This document shows, piece by piece, positions 29,136-41,616 of a stretch of DNA of 64,000 bases. Source of the stretch: Micropterix aruncella (taxonomy: Eukaryota > Arthropoda > Insecta > Lepidoptera > Micropterigidae); the NCBI GenBank assembly GCA_944548615.1, contig OX155963.1:18312154-18376153 (forward strand), written 5' to 3'. The position numbers and the translations under genes were made by a program. Position 1 is the stretch's first letter. Each line of letters begins with the position of its first letter. The notes beneath the pieces were generated by a model that saw only the letters and a program-made list of their open reading frames with translations, ran no database searches and was not told where the DNA came from.

Positions 29136-31502
29136 AAAATAGCTGGCTTCGTTACATTTGGTTGCAAAATTCAACAATCCAATATTATAATTTCATAAAC
29201 TGCTATCGCTATATAAAATATGGTCATCAGATTTATTTTATTCGATTTATATTGTTAAATCTATAGGTATATACTGTCAATTCATTTATAGTGATTGAAT
29301 ATAATATAAAATAATAATTACATTTGAATGGTTACGGCTAAGAACGATCAATATATTTTCTTTTTGGAAACGAGATATTAATGCCCTCTTGTAGCTGTTT
29401 CCTGAACGAATCGAATCATTAATCGATTTTCGAAAGAAATATCACTACCTGTTCTTAAAAGAAGAGAGAAGAAAACGCGAGACAGAAACAACGATCAATG
29501 TCTACGGTTGATGAAGGACATTGATCGTTCTTTCCTGTCAAGTCCAGAGGTGAGGTATCTTGATGATCCTCCTGCTGACGCTGAGAAGGAATTCTGTTAG
29601 GAAATACAGACCGAGGTGACTTGTCCACATTTTCGCTTTTTCCGGAGGTATAATTTTTATTTTAGAAACTGACATATCGTTTTATTACATTATTCTTACA
29701 ATATAGTTTCTTTTTTCTGAGGTGGAATTTATGTATTATGCATTTAGTTTACAAGCTCAAATATCTTTGGTTTACAGATAAAATATATTTTTTTGCCACT
29801 CAAACTCTTGCTAAAACATATTTTTTTAAGTTAGTAAAATATTTAATTGGAATTACCAAAAAAATCGAACAGACGACATTGATCGTTCTATATCGTATCC
29901 CTTCATTTATTAGTCAAATTTAATAACATTCAAAGTCTCCGACATCACTTTGTGAGGAGAAAAATTAATGAAAATCTTAATTGAAAGGGCAGACGACAGT
30001 ATCTCTAAGTGGGATAAATACATAATATACTATCAGAAATATTAATATTTTTGTAATTATACAAAGTTCAACAAATCAAAAACCGTCACCATGTTCGTTT
30101 TCTCGTACGACTTCAATGATTTCAATAATTGCAAACCATTCCTCACCTTCTTCTTCAACGATTCTTTTATTAAAACCCCTTTGCCACAAACGCCAGCACA
30201 CAATACCTCTAAACGCCCTGCTTATAAGATATGAAACAGTCCAAAATGCCTCACGAAATCTCAAGACTCTTGCAACTTAAATTAAAGGAATAAATCAGAA
30301 ACAAACCTCAAGGATGCTTTCCTACATATCCTACATAACTGGATTTAGCGTAGCTTCTAAAATATTCTGAATTCAGTAACTTGATTGTTTTACTACGAAT
30401 GTATATATTATTATTGATTATATACGGTATAAGATTACTTAACTCCATAGTACGGTTTGGCAACCTACTTGAAATGGCGAAATGCAGGTGGCGCTTATTG
30501 CATTAACGGCCAAACTAATAGCAATTTATTTAGCCATCTATAATAACATTGATAATGAAGGGTTTTTAAAAAAGGTCTTATTGATTATGAAAACCTAATA
30601 ATGTAACCAATGATAGCATTTAATGATTAGTACTATCTATGGCATTTTTTATATAGGCTGATTACATCACAGAAATAATACGGATACATAGAATGTCATC
30701 TATTAGTCTATCTGAACTTAAACTGCGTAATTATTACGTATTAAAACCTGTATCCCAAATTAAAAACAAACATCTTTATGTATTTACATTTAGTCTTTTA
30801 CCCTAAACTCTTTAGTTTTTAGTTACATTGGGAGAAGTGTGGCCTTTGAGCTTAGCCCTATAAGCGGTCGGAATGATGGTACACCGCTTCAATTAAGGGG
30901 AGTACTTCTCTCAACAATGCGTGCTTCTTGTTATGAAACCAACGATATATAAGAGCAAAAATAGATCCAATGGGTAATGCGGTAGTGATGGGTCATTCCT
31001 GGGGCACCCGGGTTTTGATCTCAACATATCTATTTACCCGGAAGAAATCCGCTTCCTCCTCTAAATTATACTGACCACTCCGGGATCTTTGTTATTGTAA
31101 TAATATCCCAAGATATCAAAATCCACTTTCGATAATGAATAAACCACAGATCTGTTATCATTAATTGGAAATATTCATTGATTCCATTTTAATTAGAATC
31201 AGAATTAACTGAAAATAGTCGGAAGGACCGGTTATCTTACTACTGATAAGAAGCAAACCTATAAAAGAGCCGTTGGCGTTGTCGGAATAACCGACTTTCT
31301 ATGCGGATGCAGGCGGAGTCGGCTTCACGGCTACGCTCAAATGTTTAATATTAGAGATAGTCTGGAAGTATCAATTTGTGAATATTTTGTTTTAACCAGG
31401 AAATAGCTTTATTTTTAAAATAAGTCTATAACCACGTATAATAATAATATATCCCTCATTATATATGTCTATATATCTACAACATCTATATATTTCACCA
31501 TT
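29136..31502. other. no gene recognised
   Basis: AT-rich. Holds a 12-bp-arm hairpin ACGATCAATGTC/GACATTGATCGT at 29488-29527, with further copies of AACGATCAAT (29344) and ATTGATCGTTCT (29879). The minus-strand frame 30076-30264 is not recognised. Confidence 0.45.
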
Positions 31503-31601
31503 TTAACCCTTCGAGTAGCGGCATACTTTTATGGCAGACCGCGGCAATTTATTGGAATTTCTTGCAATATCGCCGCGCTCGACAAAAAGTACTTTAACTA
31601 T

Positions 31602-33230
31602 GGAACTACTATCTTCTTCTCCGTCGTTCCCTCATTACTGAGGATCGTGGCCACTAGACAACAGTTTGCCTACGAGGCTCCTCCACTTCGGCCTGTCTTC
31701 TGGCGGGTCGCAGATTGTATTGACCCTTTTGTAACTTCTTTGATGAGATCGTTCCATCTGGCCGGTGATCTTGCTCTGCTTCTTCTTCCCTCCACTTGAC
31801 CCCCGGAAAGCATTTTCTCCAGATTCTCTGGGTTTCTCCTGGCAACATGACCGAATAACTGCAGGACCCTTCTCTTGCACATGGTGGAGAGCCTCACTTG
31901 GATGCCGAATTCTTCCAGGACAGATTTATTGGTGCGATGGGATTCCTAGCATTTTACGCCAACACCACATCTCCAGTGCATCGATTTTGGTGCGTATCCG
32001 AGCCTTCAGGGTCCACGTCTCCGATGCATAGAGAAAGATCGAGAAAACCAGAGCTCGAACCAGCCTGACCTTAGTCCGCTTGTTTATACCCCGATTCTTC
32101 CACAGCCTTTCTAGCTTGCTCATGGCTGATCTTGCCATCTGGCTTCTGCGTGAAACCTCATTTTCGCAGTTTCCGTCGTTGCATATCATGGAGCCCAGAT
32201 AGACAAAGTCTTTCATAGGTTGAAGGTTACTCGGTGCGTTGCATGGTTCCAGTCCTGTCCACAAACATGAGTTTGGTTTTGCTGCTGTTCATGTGCAGTC
32301 CATACTCCTTGCTTTCCTTCTCCACCCTGCGTAATAGGGTCGCCAACTCATTTTCATCGGCACCTATGATGGTCGTGTCGTCGGCGAATCTTAGGTTGCT
32401 GATTCTGAGACCTTCAAAGCGAATTCCACGCTCCCATTCGTCTAGGACTTTTCTCATTATATGTTTGCCGATCAAATTGAAGACTTTCGGATATAAGATG
32501 CACCCTTGTCTAATGCCTCTCTCAGTTTTTAAGGAATTCGAAAGCTCATCGTCCAACTTTACTCTCGAAGCGCCTTCTATGTACAGACTCTAAATGAGGA
32601 ATATAAGGTGGTTTGGGATCCCCATATCGCGCATAACATCAAACATCTTCCCCAGTCTACGCAATCAAAAGCTTTGGCATAGTCAATGAAACAGAGAGCC
32701 ATTGGAATATTAAACTCCCTGCATTTCTTTATAAGTTAGCGAATGTTGAAGATTTGCTCATGCGGGCCTCGTCCTCTTACGAAACCGGCTTGCTCAATCG
32801 AGATTTGTGGGTCTATGAAGCAATCCAGCCTTTTGTTAAGAATGATGAGGAGAATCTTGCTTGCGTGAGAGATAGCGAGATCGTACGGTAATTGTCACAT
32901 TTTCGAGTCGAGCCTTTTTTATGCAATGGGACCAAGATGGATTCGGTCCAATCTTCAGGCCACTCTCCAGATCTCCACACGCTCTGGCATAATATATTGT
33001 GTATAACACGAACACCATCCTCACCCAGGTTCCTCAAATGTTGCGCCGTAATTTTGTCACCTCCACATGCGCGAGATAGCTGCACGGACTTCCTCCAGAA
33101 GTATATCAGGTTCACGTTCCGGACATTCGTCCATACTGTGTTCATGCACCTCGTTATGTTCTGGGTCACGATATAATTCTTCGCAATAAGTTCGCCACCT
33201 CTGGAGAATCTGCTCCGGAGGAACTACTAT
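31602..33230 (-). mobile_element. RTE-type LINE, 5'-truncated, 11-bp duplication
   Basis: Body 31613-33219, flanked by GGAACTACTAT at 31602-31612 and 33220-33230. It lies inside the piggyBac MITE, so it is younger. The 3' end (at 31613) finishes GGAACGACGGAGAAGAAG without poly(A), as RTE-clade elements do. The 5' end starts within the region before the reverse transcriptase, so the endonuclease is missing. Confidence 0.85.
31635..33219 (-). pseudogene. reverse transcriptase, RTE clade, frameshifted
   Basis: The protein is read in pieces across frames. PPEQILQRWRTYCEELYRDP is at about 33219-33150. VPLHKKGSTRKCDNYRTIS lies near 32940-32885. After a stretch with more damage come GIRQGCILYPKVFNL, LRFADDTTIIGA (the catalytic box, FADD in place of YADD) and KEYGLHMNSSKTKLM within 32227-32556. 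VYLGSMICNDGNCENEVSRR, TKVRLVRALVFSIFLYASE and EMWCWRKMLGI lie in 31926-32264. RVLQLFGHVARRNPENLEKM and a GRRSRARSPARW tail fill 31670-31897. These are the hallmarks of RTE/BovB-like polymerases. There are several frameshifts, and the endonuclease is absent. Inactive. Confidence 0.85.
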
Positions 33231-33911
33231 AGCAATCATAAAAAGAATAACTGTGCAATAATCGCATTAAAAATATTTAGATATTAACTCATAAAAACCA
33301 ATAAATTTTTTGATGATTTCTCGAAAAAAAATGTGATGGTTGACAATGGAATTTTACCAAAAATAACCGCGAAATGACGCACGAAATTATTCTAGCGGCC
33401 GTCTGTGTATCTATGGTAATAATGAGGTATTTGGTATGGATTTTAGGATTAGAAAATAATATTACTGTGCGCTCCGGGAGCAAGCCGCCAATATTGGTAG
33501 TTACGTAGTCAACGGTGTTCTGATGTGCAACCAAATTTTGGTCGTTACGTAGTCGAAGGGTTAAGATATATCTTTCATCTATAATCATATTATTAATCTA
33601 TACTAATAATAAAGCCGAAGAGTTTGTTTGTGTTTTGATTAAACGCGCTAAACTCTGGAACTACCGGTCGGATTTTAAAAAATTCTTAGGAAATTCTTTA
33701 GGAAGGTTATAGGCTATTTAAAATCTTTACGAGTCGTAGAAGCCGAGCAAAAGGAACGCTAAGCATAAACGATGTAAAGGCGCGGGCGGGCGATGCGACG
33801 TGGTTGCTCAGGGGCTGTGGGCGGCCGCCAAACAAGAACTGAGCATTACCGAGAAGAGCCGAATTGTGCATGCCTTATCTAGATCAGGTTGCGCCAAAAA
33901 TCAGTATATAC

Positions 33912-36900
33912 TTATTAGTCCCCTTTCAAATGTACAAATATAGGCTCCCGTGTGCTCCTTCAGTATGCAAGTGTGGAAGTAGTCTTAATCTCTTCGTTTG
34001 ACCATGTAGAAACATAATTTTGATGGTGGCACTCTCAAAAATGGTGCGTTTGGGCGCTGCGGGCCAAAAACAAAATGGCCGCCATTAAAAACATGTTTTC
34101 CTATTTATATCAGTAACCGTTGAAGATACGAAAAAATGTTTTTACAAAAAATGTAGCTTCACAAATTATACATAGAAAAGGTCCTTACAACTTTCTTTGT
34201 ATAACTAACCGTTGTCTCAAAAAAATTACTTTTGTAAAAAGAATAATCAAAAAATATAAATTTTAGGGTTTTGCAAGTGAATAATCATATGTACGTCAAT
34301 GAACGAGAAGCCTACTACACATTTTCCAACTTGGGCTGGCTATAACAGCCTCTTGATAGATCAGCAGAAGCCTGTGTCAAGAGTTACCATGCTACCTATG
34401 ATCCCAGAGTCACCAACTAATCAATCAGTGCAGCTTACTGTGATGAAACAACTGGAGAAACTAAATAGTTCAGTCCACTATACAAGTCCCGATGTAGAAG
34501 CCACTAAGAAAAAGGTAGTTGTCACAGTTGACATGGCTCTTTACAAACCAATAAAACAGCTGGAAATGGCTGTAAATGAATATAAGGAGGGATGGCTTCT
34601 GAAGCCTGGTGAGCTACATATCATAATTGCTCAGCTCCGGACAATAGGAGAGCTCATTGAAGGTTCAGGTATACCTGAATTGTGGGTTGAATGTGGATTA
34701 TATTCAGCAGCAACAATGAAACAAATTCTAGATGGTAAACACATCAGAAGAGGAATTGAAGCTCATATATCTACTGCCTCTACACTAACTAACCTACTCT
34801 TAGAAGAATTTCAAAAAGAATTTCCAGGGCAGCTAGACTGTTTGAAGCCTCATCTCCAAGAACTAGTAGAAACATTAACAACTAGTGATAAAAAAGAGCT
34901 GAAAAGGGTAAATTCCACAATAGTTTCTTCCCTACAAGAAAGAAAGATTATTCAAAATATTGAAAACTTTTCAGCAACAAAAAAGCAAAAGCATCCTGTT
35001 TTCAAACTGCTTGCACGTATATGGATATGGTGCAAGTAATGATGAATTTCATAAGAGCTGTAAGAACATCTGATTGGAAACTGTATTTAGCATCCGTCCA
35101 CGAGTTTGTTAAATACTTCTTTACATTTAATAGACTTAACTATGCTAGAATGATCACCTTATATCTTTCAGAGATGGAAAACTTGAAATCAACAGATCCA
35201 GAAATCTGGAAACAGTTTATGGAAGGTAATTGGGTAGTGAACAGAAGTAAAGTACCATTTTGTTCTCTAGGTGCGGATGAGGCTCTGGAACACCAAAATC
35301 GAAAACTAAAGGTACATGGAGGACTTGTGGGTATAACACTCAATGAGAATGCTCGAAATCGATTCTTCCTTGCTAATTCGGAACTAACTAGAATTGCATG
35401 TGAAACTGAGAAAATGATTGGATTAAAAAGTACAGAACGAAGTCAACATCACGAAGTGTCAGTAAAACTCCAACAGCGCTAGGGCGATAATGTGCTTACA
35501 CTAATGGAAGCATTTAAAAACTCAACAAATCCCTTCCAATATAAAAGTGATGACCTCATTCATATCCTCACTCAGCGAGTCTTTCCTCAAGAAGTAAAAG
35601 TGTCTTTAGACAGTGTTGCCGAAGTTGGTAAAGATCTCCATAATATTTTCTTAGATCAACGAATTCGTTCAAACACAATTACGTTCTGGGCTCCCATGAA
35701 AAAGAATGTCATAAAAACGTGTAAATCTGTAGCTAAGAAGATTAAAATTACCATCAAAGACAAAACCGTTGCCATTAAGACAGACTTATCTCTCATTTCA
35801 AGATTGTTGATAGCTTCCAGAAGCAGACCTGACATAGATTTGAGGCACAATTTAAGCAACTACGAGTTTTCAGCACTACCAAAGTCGTTGTTTGCAATTG
35901 ACGGGAGTATGCACCATTGTCTGGCTAAGTACAAACTTACAGATGCTCTAGAATCAATCCAAGAGAAACCTGCTGAAGAAAACGAAGATGATAATACGTC
36001 TACAGCTCATGATGTTCCAGTACATAATGACGAGCTAAATGGAAAATCTGTAATAGTAGATGGCATGGCACTTCTTCATACCTACCACAAACCTACAACA
36101 GTGAAGACATGTAATGACCTCGGTGTGAAATTCAGCCAATGGATCGGACAAAAATTCAATAACTATAGTGAGGTACATATAGTTTTTGACTCGTACAAAG
36201 AAAACTCATTGAAGAAAGCGATGCGAGACATACGGCAAAAAGGCTCTGATCCAATCCAATACAAAGTCAGGCCAGAAACAAAAATTGAAAGCATACCAAT
36301 GCACAAACTATTGGCCCATGATAAGACGAAAGACGAACTAACCGAGTTCCTTTCCAATCAAATACTCAAATTCGGTGAGACCAACAACAAGAAGTTCGTA
36401 CTCAGTTGGAGAGACAAGGCAGCGTCATCACATGGGGATGATGTATCCTGTCTTTCAAGCACGCAAGAGGAGGCGGACAGAAAGATTATATCACATGCAG
36501 CTTATTTAGCACAGAAAGGAATTAAAACTACTCACGTGTTCTCCCCTGATACTGACGTCCTTATTCTAGCACTAAGGCGATATCCACAACTTTCTAAAGA
36601 TTTTGCTTTCTATCTTGGACATGGTATGAAAAGGTTTGTTCAGATAGGGTCAATTTACAGAGCACTTGGACCTCTGAAAGCCTCTGCACTCCCTGGACTA
36701 CATGCACTTTCAGGAGCTGATGTAACAGGGTCATTTGCTGGCAAAGAAAAAATAAAGTAGTGGTAAGCTTTTAATTCAGCAAGTGATACGATGATAGAAG
36801 CTTTGGCTAAATTGGGGACAACACTGTTACTCACTGAAGATGTGAGGGCTAACTTGGAAGCACTCATTTGTCAGCTATACATCCCCAAAACATCATTGAC

Positions 36901-37917
36901 AGACATAGGAGCAGTGCGATGGTTCTTGTTTACTAAAAAACAACATCAAGATGAGAACCTTCCTCCAACAAAATCAGCACTAAATCCAGCATTGCTACGG
37001 GCTCACCTTCAATGTTTTGAGTGGAATCAGGACCTAATTCAGCATCCTAATAACCCGTCACCCTCAGATTTTGGATGGCAGAAAATAGGTAGTGCATACG
37101 AGCCTGTTGCTTGTACCAACCCCTGTGCACCAAAGCTTATCTTGGAGCTTTGCCGCTGCTCATGCTCAAAAAGACGTTGCTGTCCTCCATGTACGTGTCA
37201 GTCAAATGGACTCCGGTGTACTGAAATGTGCAAGTGCGAAGGTGATCCTGACCATTGCGACAATACGGGAGAATGCGAGGAAGACAATGATGAAGATCTA
37301 GGTTTAAGTGAAATTGGCATTGACAGTGATATTGATTGTATTTGAAAATTTAACAAATGTAATATTGTATTTCTTCAACAGTATTGTTATTACAAATTAG
37401 AGCTTTTCAAGAAATGTCTCTTTCGTCTTTCCAATTCCTACATAAAAAAAAAAATAAAAATGGTATATTTGTTAATTTATTAAAGTTTAATACAGTTATT
37501 ATTGTAATAAATCAGGAAACATGTAAAAAATTTCAAAAACTTTAAATATGTGCTTGCAAATCCCTAAAACTTCGATTTTTTCATTTCTTAATATTTCTTT
37601 TTACAAGAGTAATTTTTTTGAGAAAACGGTTAGTTATACAAAGAAAGTTGTATGGACCTTTTCTATGCACAATCTGTCAGGCTACATTTTTTATTCAACA
37701 ACATTTTTCGTATCTTCAACGGTTACTGATATAAATAGGAAAACATGTTTTTGATGGCGGCCATTTTGTTTTTGGCCCGCAGCGCCCAAACGCACCATTT
37801 TTGAGAGTGCCACCATCAAAATTATGTTTCTCCATGGTCAAACGAAGAGATTAAGACTACTTCCAAACTTGCATACTGAAGGAGCACACGGATGTACATT
37901 TGATAGGCGACTATATA
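33912..37917 (+). mobile_element. long-TIR DNA transposon encoding a FEN1/XPG-like nuclease (Academ-like)
   Basis: Two inverted repeats of about 370 bp flank one coding region. The left repeat is about 33912-34281, the right about 37549-37917. Shared blocks include GTGTGCTCCTTCAGTATGCA, AATTTTGATGGTGGCACTCT, GCGTTTGGGCGCTGCGGGCC, ACAAAATGGCCGCCAT, TTTATATCAGTAACCGTTGA and TTTCTTTGTATAACTAACCG. Identity is high apart from small indels, so the insertion is fairly recent. The outermost bases and the target duplication are unclear (TATATA-type ends). The protein has no DDE transposase motif that I can see. Architecture (long TIRs, large protein with XPG-like nuclease and Cys-rich tail) fits what I recall of Academ superfamily transposons; this assignment is from memory and needs a search. 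Confidence 0.7.
34299..37345 (+). pseudogene. Academ-like transposon protein with FEN1/XPG-like nuclease domain
   Basis: About 1,010 codons in one reading, with one frameshift near 35020-35040 and three in-frame stops (35480 TAG, 36758 TAG, 36764 TAA). N-terminal part: PTWAGYNSLL, WVECGLYSAATMKQILDGKH, IRRGIEAH. Middle: SDWKLYLASVHEFVKYFFTF, NYARMITLYLSEM, FCSLGADEALEHQNRKLKVH, GGLVGIT. Nuclease-like part (ORF 35492-36760): VIVDGMALLHTY, HIVFDSYKENSLKKAMRDIR, EEADRKIISHAA, SPDTDVLILALRRY, LHALSGADVTGSFAGKEK. The order D...E-E-A-D...D-T-D...G-x-D is that of FEN1/XPG (PIN-like) nucleases. The tail is very Cys-rich (CRCSCSKRRCCPPCTCQSNG, LRCTEMCKCEG), a likely zinc-binding module, then acidic. 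Related proteins in other animals, as I recall them, are longer at the N-terminus, so the start at 34299 may follow a deletion. Inactive as it stands, but only lightly damaged. Confidence 0.7.
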
Positions 37918-38473
37918 GTGCAGTCGCATGTACAATGTAAAATGTTATTAAATAACATGTATTAACTAATAAGTAATACAAATTATTCATTGTTAATTAT
38001 AATTTAATGATTTAATAACTTTATTCAGGGCATTATTCACCGAGATCCACAGTTGACATTGAATTACAGTATGTATGGCTGAGCGCTGCGCGCTCTCCGC
38101 CTTCTATCTCAAAAACGGTTGAGCGCATAAAAAAAATGTTTGGAACAAAATTTGTCGCAAATTTTATGATCTATAATTTTTATCATAGATGTTAACATCA
38201 TTGGAGCTATAGAAACCTAGATAGTAGCGAAAAACCGATTTTTGTGACCTTTGACCTTAAATATTTTACGACGCAGAACGACATTTTATGAGACTTTGAG
38301 ACAACTTATAGAAGGCCAAAATGGAGGTGTATACAAGCTTCCAGCTTATTATCTCTCATTCCGAGGTGAAACCCTAATTTGACTGTACTATTATATATAA
38401 TCGGCATAGACTAAAATATTGTCTATGCCGAAGTACCAACTCTACATTATTTGAAACCGCTGGGCACAGCTAG

Positions 38474-38949
38474 TCTTTAATATTAATATCTTTCAGCATC
38501 CAAGTGCTCCCAAGTGAGTATATTGATTCAACTATGAGACTTAATACTCGTGGATATTGGCTCGCTCTGTTAGTTATTTCTACGTCTTCATATTTAATTC
38601 GTTTCTATCATGGAGGTGAATTAAATATTTATGTAGAAGATGTAAGGGGTTTGCGAAGTAACATTAAATAACTCTGAATAATTTACTAACGCAGATTTTA
38701 ATATTACTTGTCTAACGCAGAAGGGCCACACGGAAAGTTTTCCGAACGAATAATAAAACATCGGCTGTGTTACCCCAAGATTGTCCCGGCAAGTAGACAA
38801 GCCCCCCGCCAAACCGCCCCACCCTCTTTTCCCACGCCAACCCTACTTCTCCTCGCGTTCTAATTCTAGTTTTTTATATTTATAGTATTTTATGGTTGCA
38901 TTTATAGTATTTTATGTTGCAGTTCGGCCACTAAGGCCTATGTTATTTA
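38474..38949. repeat. intergenic with family D copy D3 and a C-rich stretch
   Basis: GTGTTACCCCAAGATTGTCC then CGGCAAGTAGACAAG at about 38767-38801, followed by a G-poor tract to about 38860. No gene seen. Confidence 0.6.
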
Positions 38950-39532
38950 AGGTTCGGCCAAACTCACGGGTTAACACCGATCCAACAGCCTTATACACAC
39001 AAAAGTGCGAGCCCGGGTAGGAGTTCTGTCTGCTGGCCAGTTTCCCCTAGGTATCAACCTTTGGGCGCTCCTGGGCGGTTTGCGCATTGTGTGACATCAG
39101 CCAAGCGATTGTGCATTCTGACCGACAGCCAGGGACAGTCTGGAAACTGTATTGTTTCCTATAGAGCGGGGGTAGTTGTTAACCTTACGGCAACTGCTCT
39201 TGAAATGACCATTCGGCTATCCGATACTAGGTGAAAGGCTAGACAAAGGATGCCGTAGTCCGCGATACATTCGGTAGACACCGTATCACCGATACTTAAG
39301 GTAGAGGACCGCTCAAGCGACCTTGAACCTGTAACCAGTCGGGAGGCCAGAGAAATCTGGCCATAGCTGGCAGTGGGGGCCCTTGGTTTGCCTGCTGGGT
39401 TAATTACCTGGTGCTGGGCGGTAAGGGTTGGTCTCTCGATAATAGAGTGTCGAAGTTTTTACGCTCACCCCACGACTGAAAGAACGATCAGATATCGTTA
39501 TACCAGACTGGGGTGACGGGTTCGCGTGTTTC
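38950..39532 (+). repeat. Rep-A copy A6
   Basis: Opposite orientation to A2. Landmarks in reverse: AAGTGCGAGCCCGGGTAGGA, CAAGCGATTGTGCATTC, GTTTCCTATAGAGCGGGGGT, CCGCTCAAGCGACCTTGAAC, and the end GACGGGTTCGCGTG. Both ends are worn; no duplication found. Confidence 0.75.
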
Positions 39533-39574
39533 AGTCGATACCGTTCAACTGTATTGAATTTGCATTTTTTCAAA

Positions 39575-40005
39575 AATGATTTTAGATAATATTCCAACCG
39601 ACATATTACAACGTGGTTGCGATCCACCAAGGCATCTGTGTAGCGAATTTCAAGACTCTAACTGCAATATTTAGAGATTGAAATACTCCAACGACTATTC
39701 CTATAACTAGCGCGCCCTCTTGTGAACCGATTTCAACTGCAAGTTTTTAAACTCTTGCCATGACCGAATGATGCCTTTGTGCTAAAGTACAGCTCAATCG
39801 GATGAGGCGTTTAGGCGCTATCGTCGAAGAATACACACATACACACAGACACACGCTCTCACACACACAGACTCAACACATACTCACAGACAGACTTCAG
39901 TCTGGAAATAGTCCTAATCGTCTCGGTGGGTCTAAATGGATATTTCCGTCGTCATTTATTTTTTTTAGCGCGTTCACAGTACTTTCCCTTGGGCCGGGAA
40001 ATTAA
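39575..40005 (+). repeat. interspersed repeat family C, copy C2
   Basis: CATCTGTGTAGCGAATTTCA, CTAGCGCGCCCTCTTGTGAA, CATGACCGAATGATGCC, GATGAGGCGTTTAGGCGCTA, an (AC)n stretch, CAGACTTCAGTCTGGAAATA, ATGGATATTTCCGTCGTCAT, then GCGTTCACAGTACTTTCCC. This copy shows the far end of the family well. Confidence 0.75.
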
Positions 40006-40039
40006 AATACACTAAATTGCTAAAATACATTGTATTTAC

Positions 40040-40312
40040 AAAATACAATACATTGTAAATTACATTGTATTGCTTCTCAAAATATTCTCCGCGAGCGTTA
40101 ATATAAATTTTCATACGTACAAATCAAATTTATTACCATATACCTATTCCACTCCCTCGTAGTCACCTCGAAAACGTGTTTATCATATTTTTGACCTCGA
40201 AAAAGTATTAATGGACAGCCAGTTCTAGCGATGAAAATCGTTGACCGCGGTTCAAAATTTTTGGAAACAAAAATAAATCACAAGGAGCCAAGTCGGGACT
40301 GTAAGAGGGAGA
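40040..40312 (-). pseudogene. mariner transposase C-terminal fragment
   Basis: Minus-strand reading SYSPDLAPCDLFLFPKILNR then GQRFSSLELAVH, stop, with EVTTREWNRYMV further on in another frame. This holds the third catalytic Asp (PCD) of a D34D mariner, unlike the copy at 172. Stops and frame changes show decay. It abuts Rep-A copy A7. Confidence 0.8.
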
Positions 40313-40317
40313 TAATA

Positions 40318-40725
40318 GGCCCTGTTGCAGTCGTATAGGGTCGGTCAAACGCACGGGTCAACACCCATCCGGCGGCCTCCCATCAGTTAACCTTTGTGCG
40401 CCCCTGGACAGTTTGCGCACCGTGTGGCGTCAGCCAATCGATTGTGAATTTCCTATAGAGCTGGTGTAGCTGTCAACCTTACGGCAACTGCTCTTGAAAC
40501 GACCATTCGGCCAGCCGATCCCGTGCGAACAGCCGGGCAAAGATATATTCCGCGATATATTCGGGATAGACACCGTATCACCGATACATAAGGGAGAAGA
40601 CTCCGCAAGCGACCTCGATCCTGTAAGCAGTCAGGAGGTAGTAGGTGTGTTGAAAGTTAAATCCAGACGGAGATATCTTTCCAAACTGGTAGTCAGGGAG
40701 CTAGGATACCTTTACCGGCCCTCTG
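40318..40725 (+). repeat. Rep-A copy A7, internally deleted
   Basis: Starts CCTGTTGCAGTCGTATAGGG and runs in the A8 orientation with two internal gaps (after GGCGGCCTCC near 40380 and after ATTGTGAATT near 40450). Stops near CTAGGATACCTTTACC, without the constant end. Confidence 0.7.
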
Positions 40726-40887
40726 ATTCTTTTGAAATGGTATTAATCTCGGGCAGTTAAGACGGCCATACTCGTGACCACTGTTCGGGTATTTAATGGA
40801 TTGGCTTCTGTCTCCATCCACCTCGTTGGAGTAAGGAAACTGTCAAGAACCAATGTTTCAACGCAGCTACGGACGTTATGTATAACG

Positions 40888-41555
<668 letters not shown>

Positions 41556-41616
41556 TAAGGACGGCTACGGAAATTCTAAATATCGAAAAGCCTATCAATG
41601 CCAGTTACATATGAAC

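Larger units (their letters stand above)
31503..33564. mobile_element. piggyBac-type MITE, copy 2, split by a LINE
   Basis: Ends CCCTTCGAGTAGCGGC (31507) and GTAGTCGAAGGG (ends 33560), with intact TTAA on both sides (31503-31506 and 33561-33564). Matches copy 1 at 937-1631 up to GGAACTACTAT and again from there on. Between lies the RTE-type LINE. Confidence 0.9.
33597..38473 (+). mobile_element. Helitron-ended element carrying a 4-kb DNA transposon
   Basis: 5' end TCTATACTAATAATAAAGCC follows an A. The 3' end is GGGCACAGCTAG at 38473 followed by T. A perfect 10-bp stem CGGCATAGAC/GTCTATGCCG (38402-38411, 38421-38430) lies about 40 bp before the terminus. TC...CTAG with a subterminal hairpin and A/T flanks are Helitron hallmarks. 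The outer sequence is non-coding, about 870 bp in all. The bulk is the nested long-TIR transposon at 33912-37917. An alternative is two truncated Helitron ends that lie near each other by chance; the matching A/T flanks argue against it. Confidence 0.65.

Noticed and set aside
30076..30264. Minus-strand frame with an acidic tail
   Set aside because: 62 codons with no recognisable family and no neighbouring exon; could be chance.
33289..33588. 99-codon minus-strand frame
   Set aside because: It lies across the end of the second piggyBac-type MITE and is not conserved in copy 1.
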